Of a stretch of DNA of 64,000 nt, positions 1 through 8,438 are shown piece by piece (the stretch's first letter is position 1; every line of letters starts with the position of its first letter). A program made the translations under genes and the position numbers. The notes beneath the pieces were generated by a model that saw only the letters and a list, made by a program, of their open reading frames with translations, ran no database searches and was not told the DNA's origin. The DNA comes from Rhodospirillales bacterium (GTDB lineage Bacteria > Pseudomonadota > Alphaproteobacteria > Rhodospirillales > Casp-alpha2): NCBI GenBank assembly GCA_017644185.1, contig JAEPMA010000007.1, forward strand, positions 62,001 through 126,000, read 5' to 3'.

Positions 1-293
1 TGGCTGCGCGCACACCGCCCGACCATCCGTGGGCGGAATGGGTGAAGGGGGCGGTGAAACGCACCACCGGCGAAATCCCCGACGTGATGCCGAATTCCGG
101 CGGCTCCATCTGTAACGACGTTTTTCAGGATGTGCTCGAAATTCCGTTCGTGTGGATGCCGCTGAGTTATACCGGCTGCTCGCAGCACGCGCCGGACGAA
201 CACATTTTATGGTCACTGACCCGCGAGGGGATGGAGTTGGTGACCGGTGTTTATTGGGATATGGGCGAGGAAGGCACCGCATACCGGCCATGA
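1..293 (+). CDS. M20 family peptidase, C-terminal fragment cut by window edge
   Basis: The frame is open from base 3 to the TGA at 291-293, giving 96 residues of a protein that begins outside the window. It matches the last ~95 residues of the complete M20 peptidase that follows, including the PNSGGS/PNLGGT stretch and the C-S-Q-H-A-P-x-E-H segment that carries a C-terminal metal-binding His. The two are therefore tandem paralogues. Its stop overlaps the next start (ATGA, 290-293), so the two are translationally coupled. M20 enzymes are zinc or cobalt hydrolases of peptide or N-acyl amino acid bonds; the substrate cannot be read here. Confidence 0.85.
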   Translation, partial: AARTPPDHPWAEWVKGAVKRTTGEIPDVMPNSGGSICNDVFQDVLEIPFVWMPLSYTGCSQHAPDEHILWSLTREGMELVTGVYWDMGEEGTAYRP

Positions 294-1690
294 GCAAAAA
301 CGACGCACTGAATAGTATCGACGATTATTTCAACAACGGCGGCTTCATGGACGACCTGGCGCGCCGGGTCGCGTTCAGGACCGAAAGCCCGGAACCGGAC
401 AAGCGCCCGGAACTCTATCGCTATCTCGAAGAAGAGATGACGCCGTATCTGGAAGATTTCGGTTTCACCTGCGAAATCTACGAGAACCCGATCGAGGGGA
501 AAATGCCGTTTCTCGTCGCCAAGCGCATCGAGGACGAAAAGCTCCCTACCGTGATGACCTACGGTCATGGGGATGTGGTCAGGGGATACGATGACCAGTG
601 GCGCGAAGGTTTGACACCGTGGGCGATCACGGTCGAGGGGGATCGCTGGTACGGGCGCGGCACCGCCGACAACAAGGCGCAGCACACCATCAATCTCGCC
701 GCCATGAAGCACGTGCTCGAAACCCGCGGCAAGCTTGGCTTCAACGCCATCGCGCTGATCGAAACGGGGGAAGAGAGCGGCTCGCCGGGACTGAAAGAGT
801 TCTGCAAGCAGTACAAGGATTTGTTCAAGGACGTCGACGTCTTTATTGCATCTGACGGGCCGCGTCTGGCGCCGGAAAAACCCACCGTGTTCATGGGCTC
901 TCGTGGGGTCTTCAACTTCACGATGACGTTGGAATGCCGCGACGGCGGGCACCATTCCGGCAACTGGGGCGGGCTTTTGTCGAACCCCGGTGTGATTATG
1001 GCGCATGCGCTTGCGACCATCACCGACGCCAAGGGTAAGATTCTCGTCGAAGAGTGGCGGCCCGAGCCGATGTCCAATTCGGTTCGCAAGGCGATCTCGA
1101 AACTGAAGGTCGGCGGCGGTGACGACGCGCCCGAAATCGATCCTGACTGGGGCGAGCCCGGGCTGACGCCGGAGGAGAAAGTTTTCGGTTCGAACACGTT
1201 TGAAATTCGGGCCTTCGAATGCGGGAACCCCAGAAATCCCGTGAACGCGATCCCGCCGCGTGCGGTGGCGTATGGGCACATCAGATACGTCGTCGGGACC
1301 GATCCGCACAACTTCCTGCCGGCGCTCAGGAAGCACCTCGATGCACATGGATTCCAGGATATCCAGTTGGAGCCCGAGCGCGACTACATGTATGCGACCC
1401 GTCTCGATCCCGATCACCCGTGGGCGCAGTGGGCCATTTCGTCGATTGGCGAAACGTCGGGCGAGGAAGTCGCGGTCCTTCCCAACCTTGGTGGGACGCT
1501 CCCGAATGACTGTTTCGCGGAAGTGCTGGGCCTGCCGACGATCTGGGTGCCGCATTCGTATGCGGGATGTTCGCAGCACGCGCCGAACGAACACGTATTG
1601 GCGCCTGTCTGCCACAGCGCGCTCCGGATCATGACCGGGCTGTGGTGGGATCTGGGTGACGGCAAGACGCCGGCCGATCGCGCCGCCTAG
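290..1690 (+). CDS. M20 family metallopeptidase (ArgE/DapE/acetylase-like)
   Basis: 466 residues. The ATG at 290 overlaps the upstream stop and is preferred over an earlier in-frame start at 152, which would lie inside the upstream gene. M20 hallmarks are in order: G-H-x-D (His93, Asp95), G-R-G-x-x-D-N-K (Asp127 as bridging metal ligand), E-T-G-E-E-S-G-S (Glu161/Glu162 as base and metal ligand), an H-H-S-G dimerisation-domain segment, and the C-terminal H-A-P-N-E-H. All expected metal ligands appear present, so it should be an active cytosolic di-metal hydrolase. The substrate is unknown; the neighbours (amidase, M81 peptidase) point to breakdown of an amide or peptide compound. It is paralogous to the fragment upstream. 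Confidence 0.9.
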   Translation: MSKNDALNSIDDYFNNGGFMDDLARRVAFRTESPEPDKRPELYRYLEEEMTPYLEDFGFTCEIYENPIEGKMPFLVAKRIEDEKLPTVMTYGHGDVVRGYDDQWREGLTPWAITVEGDRWYGRGTADNKAQHTINLAAMKHVLETRGKLGFNAIALIETGEESGSPGLKEFCKQYKDLFKDVDVFIASDGPRLAPEKPTVFMGSRGVFNFTMTLECRDGGHHSGNWGGLLSNPGVIMAHALATITDAKGKILVEEWRPEPMSNSVRKAISKLKVGGGDDAPEIDPDWGEPGLTPEEKVFGSNTFEIRAFECGNPRNPVNAIPPRAVAYGHIRYVVGTDPHNFLPALRKHLDAHGFQDIQLEPERDYMYATRLDPDHPWAQWAISSIGETSGEEVAVLPNLGGTLPNDCFAEVLGLPTIWVPHSYAGCSQHAPNEHVLAPVCHSALRIMTGLWWDLGDGKTPADRAA

Positions 1691-1701
1691 GAGGATTTGA
1701 G

Positions 1702-3135
1702 ATGACAGAGCTTTGCGATCTGACCGCCATCGACCTGCGCCGAAAAATCGGCAGTAAGGATATTTCGCCGGTGGAACTGACGGAGAGCTGCATCCGCCGC
1801 ATCGAAGCCGTAAATCCCGCCGTCAACACCATGGTGTCGACGTGTTTCGAACGCGCGATGGATGAGGCGAAGGCGGCCGAGCAGGCGGTGTTGGACGGCG
1901 AATACCTGGGCGTGCTGCACGGGCTGCCCATAGGTATCAAGGATCTGGAGGCGACCGAGGGGCTGAAAACCACCTACGGCTCCAAGCTCTACGAAGACAA
2001 CATCCCCGAAGCCGACCAGCTTTCGGTCTCGAACGTGCGCGACGAAGGGGCGATTGTCGTGGGCAAGACCAACACCCCTGAATTCGGCGCCGGTGCCAAC
2101 ACGCGAAATCTGGTGTTTGGGGCAACGGGGAATCCTTTCGACCCGGAAAAGACGTGTGCGGGCTCGTCGGGTGGGTCCGCGGTCGCCCTGGCGACGGGCA
2201 TGGTGCCGATCGCGAGCGGCTCGGATTATGGCGGGAGCCTCCGAACCCCGGCGGCGTTCTGCGGGATCGTCGGTTTTCGTCCGACGCCCGGGGTGGTGCC
2301 GGCCGAAGCCAAGCCCGCCGGGCTTTTACCCTTTTCCGTTTTGGGGCCCATGGCGCGGAACGTCGCCGACGCGGCGATGCTGTTGTCGGCGCAAGCCAGC
2401 GCCGATGCACGCGACCCGTTTTCGGGCGATCTCGATCCCGCGTTGTTTGAGCCCATGCGCGAAGCGGATATCGGCTCCATGCGTGCCGCGATTACGCCGG
2501 ACCTCGGCTGCTCGCCGGTGTCGAAAGCGAACAGGGCATTATTCAAGTCACGCACGGACACGTTCCGCCATGTGTTCGCCGAAGCTCAGGATCGCGACCC
2601 CGACTTCACCGACGTTCACGAATGTTTCGAAGTTCTGCGTGGCGTCGTGTTCGTGGGCGCGCACGGGGATCGGGTCAAGAATCACCGCGACAAGATCAGC
2701 CCCAACGTCGTCGACAACGTCGATAGGGGGCTTGAGTACAATCTGCAAGATGTCGCCAAGGCGCACCTCACCCAGACCAAGATCGCGCGTGCCTGGATAT
2801 CGCTTCTGGACGAGGTGGATTGCGTGATCTGCCCGGCGGCGAGCGTGACACCGTTCCCGCATGCGGAATGGTTCGTATCCGAAATCGACGGCGAGAAAAT
2901 GCCGACGTATATGAGGTGGCTCTCGCTCAGTTACGCGCCCACCATGGCGATGGCGTGCGGCTGCGTGCTTCCCTGCGGGATCGACGAATTCGGCATGCCT
3001 TTCGGCATTCAGGTTCTGGGTGCGCCCGGCCGCGATAGGCAGGTGCTCGAAATCGCCGCCGCGCTCGAACGCCAGTTGGCCGCCAACCCTGAAACCGCGC
3101 GCCCGCTGCCGGATCTGAATGCTCTCTCCAAATAA
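1702..3135 (+). CDS. Amidase-signature family amidase
   Basis: 477 residues, starting at ATG 1702 behind a strong AGGAGG site. It shows the amidase-signature core: catalytic Lys80 in G-I-K-D, cis-Ser155 in G-S-S-G-G-S and nucleophile Ser179 in D-Y-G-G-S-L-R-T-P. These form the Ser-cisSer-Lys triad used by GatA-like amidases. No gatB or gatC is near and the locus is catabolic in character, so a role as GatA is unlikely; hydrolysis of a small amide is the safer reading. It lies 11 bases after the M20 gene and 21 bases before the M81 gene. Confidence 0.9.
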   Translation: MTELCDLTAIDLRRKIGSKDISPVELTESCIRRIEAVNPAVNTMVSTCFERAMDEAKAAEQAVLDGEYLGVLHGLPIGIKDLEATEGLKTTYGSKLYEDNIPEADQLSVSNVRDEGAIVVGKTNTPEFGAGANTRNLVFGATGNPFDPEKTCAGSSGGSAVALATGMVPIASGSDYGGSLRTPAAFCGIVGFRPTPGVVPAEAKPAGLLPFSVLGPMARNVADAAMLLSAQASADARDPFSGDLDPALFEPMREADIGSMRAAITPDLGCSPVSKANRALFKSRTDTFRHVFAEAQDRDPDFTDVHECFEVLRGVVFVGAHGDRVKNHRDKISPNVVDNVDRGLEYNLQDVAKAHLTQTKIARAWISLLDEVDCVICPAASVTPFPHAEWFVSEIDGEKMPTYMRWLSLSYAPTMAMACGCVLPCGIDEFGMPFGIQVLGAPGRDRQVLEIAAALERQLAANPETARPLPDLNALSK

Positions 3136-3156
3136 GACCACGAAGGAACAGGGACG

Positions 3157-4635
3157 ATGAAACTGTTCACCGCGTGCCTCGGCACGGAAACCCATACCAC
3201 GGCCCCTTTGCCGACCGATCTCGCGGCGTTTGAGAATTCTCACCTGGTCAGGGGCGGTGACCATGGTGATGTGCCGCACATGTTCGGCGCCCCCCTCGTG
3301 ATTTGGCGTGAACACGCGAAGAAGCGCGGTTGGGAGGTTGCGGAAAGCCTGTCCGCGTTCGCGACGCCGTCGGGCATTACGGTGCGCAAGGTTTATGAGG
3401 ATTTGCGCGACGAAATCCTCGATGATCTCAAAAAGGCGATGCCGGTCGACGGTGTGATGCTGAGCCTGCACGGCGCGATGGTGGCGGAGGGCTATGACGA
3501 TTGCGAGGACGATCTCGTTCACAATATCCGCGAGATCATCGGTCCCGATATCCCCCTTGGGGTGGAGTTCGATCTGCATTGCCACATCACGCGCCGCTTC
3601 ACCGAGGAGGTGAACGCGCTGGTGATATATAAAGAGTATCCGCACACGGACTCTCGTGAACGTGCGGAGGATCTCTGGAAGATCATGGCGCCGACGTTCG
3701 AGGGGAAGTGCAAGCCGGTGATCTCGAGCTTCGATTGCCGGATGATCGGCTGCTTCCATACGACACGCGAACCCATGCGGTCCTTCGTCGACCGGATGAC
3801 CTCGCTCGAGGGTAAGGATGGGGTGTTGTCGGTCTCGCTCGGTCATGGGTTCCCATGGGGCGACGTGCCGGCGGAAGGGACACGGGTGATCGTGGTCACC
3901 GACGATGACAAGCCGTTCGGTGACGGTCTGGCCGAGAAGCTGGGCCGTGAGCTCTGGCGGATCAGGGACGAGATCACGCCGCGCTATGTCGACGTCGAAA
4001 CCGCGATCACGGAAGCCTTGGCTGAAAAAGAAGGCCCGGCCGTTATCGCCGACATGGCAGACAATCCGGGAGGCGGCGGTCCGGGTGACAGCACGTTTAT
4101 CATACGCCGCATGCTGGAGCGCGGCATCGGCATGGCGTGTGTCGGCGGGATCTGGGATCCGGTCGCGACCGGCATCGCGATCGGTGCGGGTATCGGCGCG
4201 AAATTCCAGATCAGGCTCGGCGGCAAGACCGGCCCGGTTTCCGGCGAGCCCCTCGATCTGAACGTGGAAGTGAAGAACGTCATCCGCGACGCGTACGTTA
4301 AGAGTCTGGGCGGCTCGCAGCGGTATCTCGGCGATGCGGTGTGGCTGCACGCAGAAGGAATCGATTTCGTCGTGCATTCGGCCCGGACCCAGAACACGCA
4401 CCCGCATTTCTTCGAGGCGCTCGGCATCGATCCGACGAAGCGGCGCATCGTCATCGTCAAATCCATGCAGCACTTCCACGCCGAGTATTCGAAGATCGCC
4501 AAGAAGGTGATCTATTGCGCCGCGCCCGGCACCCTCGAATGGGATATGACCAAGGTCTCGCACGAGAAAATCGCCCGGCCCGTCTGGCCGATCGACGAAG
4601 ATCCGTGGGCGACGAACGCCGAACGTCCATGGTAA
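3157..4635 (+). CDS. M81 family metallopeptidase (MlrC-like)
   Basis: 492 residues, with an AAGGAACAGGG site before ATG 3157. It aligns in pattern with the MlrC/DUF1485 family: an early E-T-H-T motif, D-L-H-C-H with H-T-D-S-R-E-R-A downstream (likely zinc ligands), and the characteristic A-D-N-P-G-G-G-G-P-G-D-S-T stretch. MlrC is known as the last enzyme of microcystin degradation, but the wider family is common in proteobacteria and its usual substrates are not established. No mlrA, mlrB or mlrD homologue is visible, so microcystin use should not be assumed. Confidence 0.88.
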   Translation: MKLFTACLGTETHTTAPLPTDLAAFENSHLVRGGDHGDVPHMFGAPLVIWREHAKKRGWEVAESLSAFATPSGITVRKVYEDLRDEILDDLKKAMPVDGVMLSLHGAMVAEGYDDCEDDLVHNIREIIGPDIPLGVEFDLHCHITRRFTEEVNALVIYKEYPHTDSRERAEDLWKIMAPTFEGKCKPVISSFDCRMIGCFHTTREPMRSFVDRMTSLEGKDGVLSVSLGHGFPWGDVPAEGTRVIVVTDDDKPFGDGLAEKLGRELWRIRDEITPRYVDVETAITEALAEKEGPAVIADMADNPGGGGPGDSTFIIRRMLERGIGMACVGGIWDPVATGIAIGAGIGAKFQIRLGGKTGPVSGEPLDLNVEVKNVIRDAYVKSLGGSQRYLGDAVWLHAEGIDFVVHSARTQNTHPHFFEALGIDPTKRRIVIVKSMQHFHAEYSKIAKKVIYCAAPGTLEWDMTKVSHEKIARPVWPIDEDPWATNAERPW

Positions 4636-4645
4636 AACCGCCCGT

Positions 4646-5704
4646 ATGAGAAATATCGTCAAGGTGATCGGCATCAACGTTCTGGTGCTGGTTGCCGGTC
4701 TTGTCATCGCCGAGATGATCTTCGGGAACTGGCTGTTCGGTCCCGACTATCGCGCAATGAATATTCCGCGGAACACGGTTCGCGTGTTCGACGTTGAGAA
4801 CCTGTATGCCGGCGGAGGCGCGATCACCTATTCCCGTGACGAACACGGTCTTCGCGGCGAATACGATCATGTCGGGGGTATCGGTATATTGACCCTCGGT
4901 GGGAGCACAACCAACCAGCTTTACGTCGATGACGACTTGACCTGGCAGGCTGCACTGGCCCGGCATTTCTCCGACGCGGGTGAGACATTGAGCGTGGTCA
5001 ACGCTGCTGTCGATGGTCAGTCGACACTTGGCCATATTGCCGTCTTCGAGCGCTGGTTCCCGCTGATCAAGGGGTTGAAGGCGCGTTACATTCTCGTCTA
5101 TGCCGGGATCAACGATGTCGCGGTGGAAGGCCAAGAAAAGTACGACTTAATGCGCTCGCCCGATCCATCGCGACGGCTTGCCGAGAAGATCAAGAACAAG
5201 AGCGCGCTTTACGAGATGTACAAGACCGTCAAGGGGGTGTTGGCGGCGTATAACGCCCATGTCGTGCATGGCGATTCGCAGCGCAACGGCCTGGACTGGA
5301 TGAAATGGCAGCCCGACGACACGCAGTTCGCGCCGCCGGAAGCGTATATGACGCGTCTTGAGGCGTATGAGGACCGGCTTCGCCGTCTGACCGGGAAAAT
5401 CCGGGATTTCGGGGCAAAAGCGATTTTTGTGACGCAGCCGACTGCTGACGCACGCGTGCGCGACGGCTGGATCTGGCTGCCGAGCGGGCAAGACCGTGCG
5501 GCAGCGGAGGGGTACTTCCGTCTGTTGGACGCCTTCAACCGAGTGACGATCCGGGTTTGTCATGACGTGGGCGCCATCTGTATCGACCTGGCGCGGGAAC
5601 TCTCGTTCGAAGACGGCGATTTCTACGACCGTGTCCACAACACCGGAACGGGCGCCGGAAAGATCGGCGCGTATCTCTATCGGAAACTGGCGGGCCGTTT
5701 ATAG
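4646..5704 (+). CDS. Membrane-anchored SGNH/GDSL hydrolase-like protein
   Basis: 352 residues with one N-terminal hydrophobic segment (about residues 8-30) that could be a signal anchor. SGNH blocks are present: L-G-G-S-T-T with Ser87 as probable nucleophile, Gly in V-D-G-Q-S, G-I-N-D (Asn156-Asp157) and D-R-V-H near the C terminus (Asp328, His331) as the Asp-x-x-His pair. It is likely periplasmic and ester- or acyl-hydrolysing. It sits 10 bases after the M81 gene as the last gene of the operon and overlaps the convergent histidine kinase gene by 6 bases. Confidence 0.8.
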   Translation: MRNIVKVIGINVLVLVAGLVIAEMIFGNWLFGPDYRAMNIPRNTVRVFDVENLYAGGGAITYSRDEHGLRGEYDHVGGIGILTLGGSTTNQLYVDDDLTWQAALARHFSDAGETLSVVNAAVDGQSTLGHIAVFERWFPLIKGLKARYILVYAGINDVAVEGQEKYDLMRSPDPSRRLAEKIKNKSALYEMYKTVKGVLAAYNAHVVHGDSQRNGLDWMKWQPDDTQFAPPEAYMTRLEAYEDRLRRLTGKIRDFGAKAIFVTQPTADARVRDGWIWLPSGQDRAAAEGYFRLLDAFNRVTIRVCHDVGAICIDLARELSFEDGDFYDRVHNTGTGAGKIGAYLYRKLAGRL

Positions 5705-7036
5705 GGGCAGCCTGATCCAGACGCGCAATCCGCCCATGGGCGACTCTTCCAGCCTGATCTCGCCCCCATGTCCCTGGATCGCATCCCTGGCGATGGAAAG
5801 GCCGAGCCCGACACCCCCCGTGCCCGGGTTTCTCGACTGCTCGAGCCGGTAGAACGGCCGGAACACCTCGGTGCGTTGCTGTTCCGGGATGCCCGGGCCG
5901 TCATCGTCGATGACGATCTCGACCCCTTCCCCGCGTACGCCGGCGCGGATAGAGATATGTTCCGCATAGCGCATGGCGTTCTCGACCAGATTGGTGATGC
6001 AGCGCCGGAAGCCGTTCGGCCGGATCGTGACGTCGATCCTGCCTTCGGTGTGCAGGTCGATCCGTGCATCGCGGCGGCGGGCCTGCTCGGCGACGTCCTG
6101 CAACAGCTTGGACAGGTCCGTCGGTTCCGGTGTCTCGCCGCCTTCGCCACGGGCGAAGGCGAGGTATCCCTCCAGCATCCGTTCCATCTCGGCGACGTCG
6201 TCATTCAGCGCCTGCGCGTCGTCGCCGCTGCCGGACATTTCGAGTTGCAGCTTCATCCTGGTCAGCGGTGTGCGAAGATCGTGCGATACCCCGGAAAGCA
6301 TATCCGTACGTTGCGCGATCTGGCGGCGGATGCGGTCGCGCATGGCGAGGAACGCGCTGGCCGCCTGACGGACTTCGGTCGCGCCTTCGAGTTTGAACGT
6401 TTCGATTGTGCGGCCCTTGCCGAAATCATCGGCGGCGGTCGCCAGCCGGCGGATCGGCTTGACCTGATTGCGCATGAAGATCATCGCGACCGCAAACAGA
6501 ATCAATGAAGTGCCGACCATCCAGATCACGAACACATACGTCGTCGAACTGAACAGGCGTTTTCGCGTGGTTTCGATCCGAAGCACCGCGTCGGCAAGCT
6601 GCACCTTGATAATGACGTCGTCTTCGAGCGTCGTGGTGTCGATCAGGAATGGTTTGTTGACGAACGACTGCAGGGAGGCCGCCAGCATTTCCTCGAGGAG
6701 CCCGCTCGGCTGCGGTGGCCGGTTCGGTAGGATCTCTCCCTCGTGGTATGAGGTCCGAAACTCCATGTTTTTGGCAGCGGTCTGAAATATCCACTCGCGG
6801 TTTTCCGGGCCGGGATAACGGCGCATCAAGGAAATGACCACCGACGTGTCGCCAGCGACGGATTTCGCGAGCCTGAGCGTCACCTTGTCCCAGTGACTTT
6901 CGAAAAAGATGATCGCCGAGACCACCTGCAGCAGAACCAAAGGTGTGACGATGATCAGGAGCGAGCGGCCAAGCAGGGAGCGCGGCAGGTAGCGTTTGAC
7001 GAACTGGCTGATCGGCTGGCGTTCGGGGGGGCTCAT
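5699..7036 (-). CDS. Sensor histidine kinase (EnvZ-like, HAMP)
   Basis: 445 residues. Two membrane segments (about 24-45 and 165-188) flank a ~120-residue periplasmic region, followed by HAMP, HisKA with S-H-D-L-R-T-P (His252) and an HATPase domain with N-L-V-E-N-A, D-D-D-G-P-G-I-P and G-L-G-L-S-I. The ATG at 7036 overlaps the response regulator stop in an ATGA arrangement, so I prefer it to a TTG 15 bases upstream. It is surely the partner of the regulator encoded immediately before it. The signal is unknown. Confidence 0.9.
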   Translation of the reverse strand: MSPPERQPISQFVKRYLPRSLLGRSLLIIVTPLVLLQVVSAIIFFESHWDKVTLRLAKSVAGDTSVVISLMRRYPGPENREWIFQTAAKNMEFRTSYHEGEILPNRPPQPSGLLEEMLAASLQSFVNKPFLIDTTTLEDDVIIKVQLADAVLRIETTRKRLFSSTTYVFVIWMVGTSLILFAVAMIFMRNQVKPIRRLATAADDFGKGRTIETFKLEGATEVRQAASAFLAMRDRIRRQIAQRTDMLSGVSHDLRTPLTRMKLQLEMSGSGDDAQALNDDVAEMERMLEGYLAFARGEGGETPEPTDLSKLLQDVAEQARRRDARIDLHTEGRIDVTIRPNGFRRCITNLVENAMRYAEHISIRAGVRGEGVEIVIDDDGPGIPEQQRTEVFRPFYRLEQSRNPGTGGVGLGLSIARDAIQGHGGEIRLEESPMGGLRVWIRLPL

Positions 7037-7734
7037 TGATTGTCCGGCCAAAGCACGTACCCCTTGCCGCGGACGGTCTTCAGGTACCTGGGTTCACGGG
7101 GGTCTTTTTCGATCTTTCTTCTCAAGCGTGTCACCTGGACGTCGATGGCACGGCCTTCGCCGCCGGCTTCCGTCGCGTCGATCAGGCGTTCTCGGGACAT
7201 GACCTGGCCCGATGTCTTGCCAAGCGCGCGCAGCAAAGAGACTTCGACTTCCGTCAGATGGACGCGGCGGCCACGGCGGCGCATTTCACCACGTTCGAGG
7301 GAGAACACGGCATCGCCGAACAAAAGTTCACGTGGCTGCGACGGCTGCGGCCGGGCGCGTTTCAGTATTGAATGGATGCGCAGCACCAGTTCGCGCGGCT
7401 CGAACGGCTTGGTCAAATAATCGTCGCCGCCTTTTTCCAGGCCACGGATCCGGTCTTCGGATTCGCTCATGGCGGTCAGCATGAGAATCGGGATGTCATT
7501 ATTGTCGCGGAGTTTCTCCGCGAACTCGAGGCCGCTTTCCCCCGGCATCATCAGGTCGAGAATAATAAGATCGAACGTAAGACTGCCCATGCGGCGTCTT
7601 GCTTCCGCGGCGTCGGCGGCAGGGGTGACCATGAAGCCGTTGTCGCCGAGGTATTTCGCCAGCAACGTTCTCAACCGGTCATCGTCGTCGACGACCAGCA
7701 CGTGCGGCATCTCTTCGGGATTGGCCTCGTTCAT
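7033..7734 (-). CDS. OmpR-family response regulator (PetR-like)
   Basis: 233 residues: a receiver domain with acidic pocket D16-D18, phospho-acceptor Asp60 in I-I-L-D-L-M-M-P-G and Lys109 in Y-L-T-K-P-F, then a winged-helix DNA-binding domain ending R-G-K-G-Y-V. It is coupled by ATGA to its kinase and preceded by a MarR gene 65 bases upstream. A MarR gene followed by an OmpR-type regulator resembles petP-petR of Rhodobacter capsulatus; orthology is an inference from gene order. Confidence 0.9.
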   Translation of the reverse strand: MNEANPEEMPHVLVVDDDDRLRTLLAKYLGDNGFMVTPAADAAEARRRMGSLTFDLIILDLMMPGESGLEFAEKLRDNNDIPILMLTAMSESEDRIRGLEKGGDDYLTKPFEPRELVLRIHSILKRARPQPSQPRELLFGDAVFSLERGEMRRRGRRVHLTEVEVSLLRALGKTSGQVMSRERLIDATEAGGEGRAIDVQVTRLRRKIEKDPREPRYLKTVRGKGYVLWPDNQ

Positions 7735-7799
7735 GGGGTCATTCTAACGCGCCCGTGGGCGGGGGTCATGCGGAACCGACGCGATGACGGGCCGGGCGT

Positions 7800-8309
7800 T
7801 CAACCAACGTCGGTGTCGTGGCGCCGCACCCGGCCGCGGTCCTGTTCGTTGATCAGGCCGCGCAAGACGGTGCGGAAACCCGCCACCGCATCGGCGCCGG
7901 CCTGACGATACGCCTCCGCGATATGCTTGCTCTGGCGTTGGGTCAGTTCGGATTCGAGTGCCCGGCCTTTTTCGGTGAGATAGAGGCGGCGGCGGCGGCG
8001 GTCACCCTGGTCGGTCTCCTGGTCGACGAAACCCTCTTCGACAAGCTGACTGAGAACCCGCGACAGGCTCTGCTTGGTGATCTTTAATATCGCCAGCAGT
8101 TCACCGACCGTGATCCCCGGATTGGCGCCGACGAAATAGATGATGCGGTGATGCGCGCGTCCGAAGCCATAGGTCTCGAGCACCACGTCAGCTTCGCCGG
8201 TAAAATCGCGGTAGGCAAAAAACAGCAATTCGATCGCTTCACGCAAATCCTCGTCGCGGAGGAAGAGCGGGTTGGCGCGGGCGCGGCCACGTGACGGTTG
8301 ATCGGACAT
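7800..8309 (-). CDS. MarR-family transcriptional regulator (PetP-like)
   Basis: 169 residues with a MarR winged-helix core (about 55-125) including I-T-V-G-E-L-L-A-I-L-K-I and the basic wing D-R-R-R-R-R-L-Y-L-T. It is divergent from the aminotransferase gene. The 129-base space between them contains an inverted repeat (8340-8366) overlapping a promoter-like TTGACA, a natural site for control by this protein. It probably heads an operon with the downstream two-component genes. Confidence 0.87.
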   Translation of the reverse strand: MSDQPSRGRARANPLFLRDEDLREAIELLFFAYRDFTGEADVVLETYGFGRAHHRIIYFVGANPGITVGELLAILKITKQSLSRVLSQLVEEGFVDQETDQGDRRRRRLYLTEKGRALESELTQRQSKHIAEAYRQAGADAVAGFRTVLRGLINEQDRGRVRRHDTDVG

Positions 8310-8339
8310 ACCGGACTTTCCCGGAGCACTGTTGGTAAG

Positions 8340-8366
8340 TCAATAAAAATTGGTCAGTGTTATTGA
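8340..8366. promoter_or_regulatory. Inverted repeat between MarR gene and aminotransferase gene; candidate operator
   Basis: Arms TCAATAA (8340-8346) and TTATTGA (8360-8366) are exact inverse complements separated by 13 bases. The right arm overlaps a TTGACA (8363-8368) that could serve as a -35 element for the plus-strand gene, with GATACT (8384-8389) as a weak -10 at 15-base spacing. The region is AT-rich compared with its surroundings. Assignment as a MarR binding site is inferred from position only. Confidence 0.45.
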
Positions 8367-8438
8367 CATATATGATGGGAACTGATACTTCACGCAATAT
8401 CCAAGTTAGAGAGACTCGAGATACGAAAGAAAATTACA

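Noticed and set aside
152-289. Upstream extension of the second M20 peptidase
   Set aside because: It lies in the upstream gene in another frame; the ATGA overlap at 290 gives the normal N terminus.
3157-4635. Microcystin degradation pathway
   Set aside because: Only an MlrC-family protein is present; mlrA, mlrB and mlrD are absent and the family is wide.
2548-4707. 719-residue open frame on the minus strand opposite the amidase and M81 genes
   Set aside because: It is antisense to two clear genes, has Arg/His-rich, low-complexity translation and no start signal or family motif; it is a by-product of high GC codon use.
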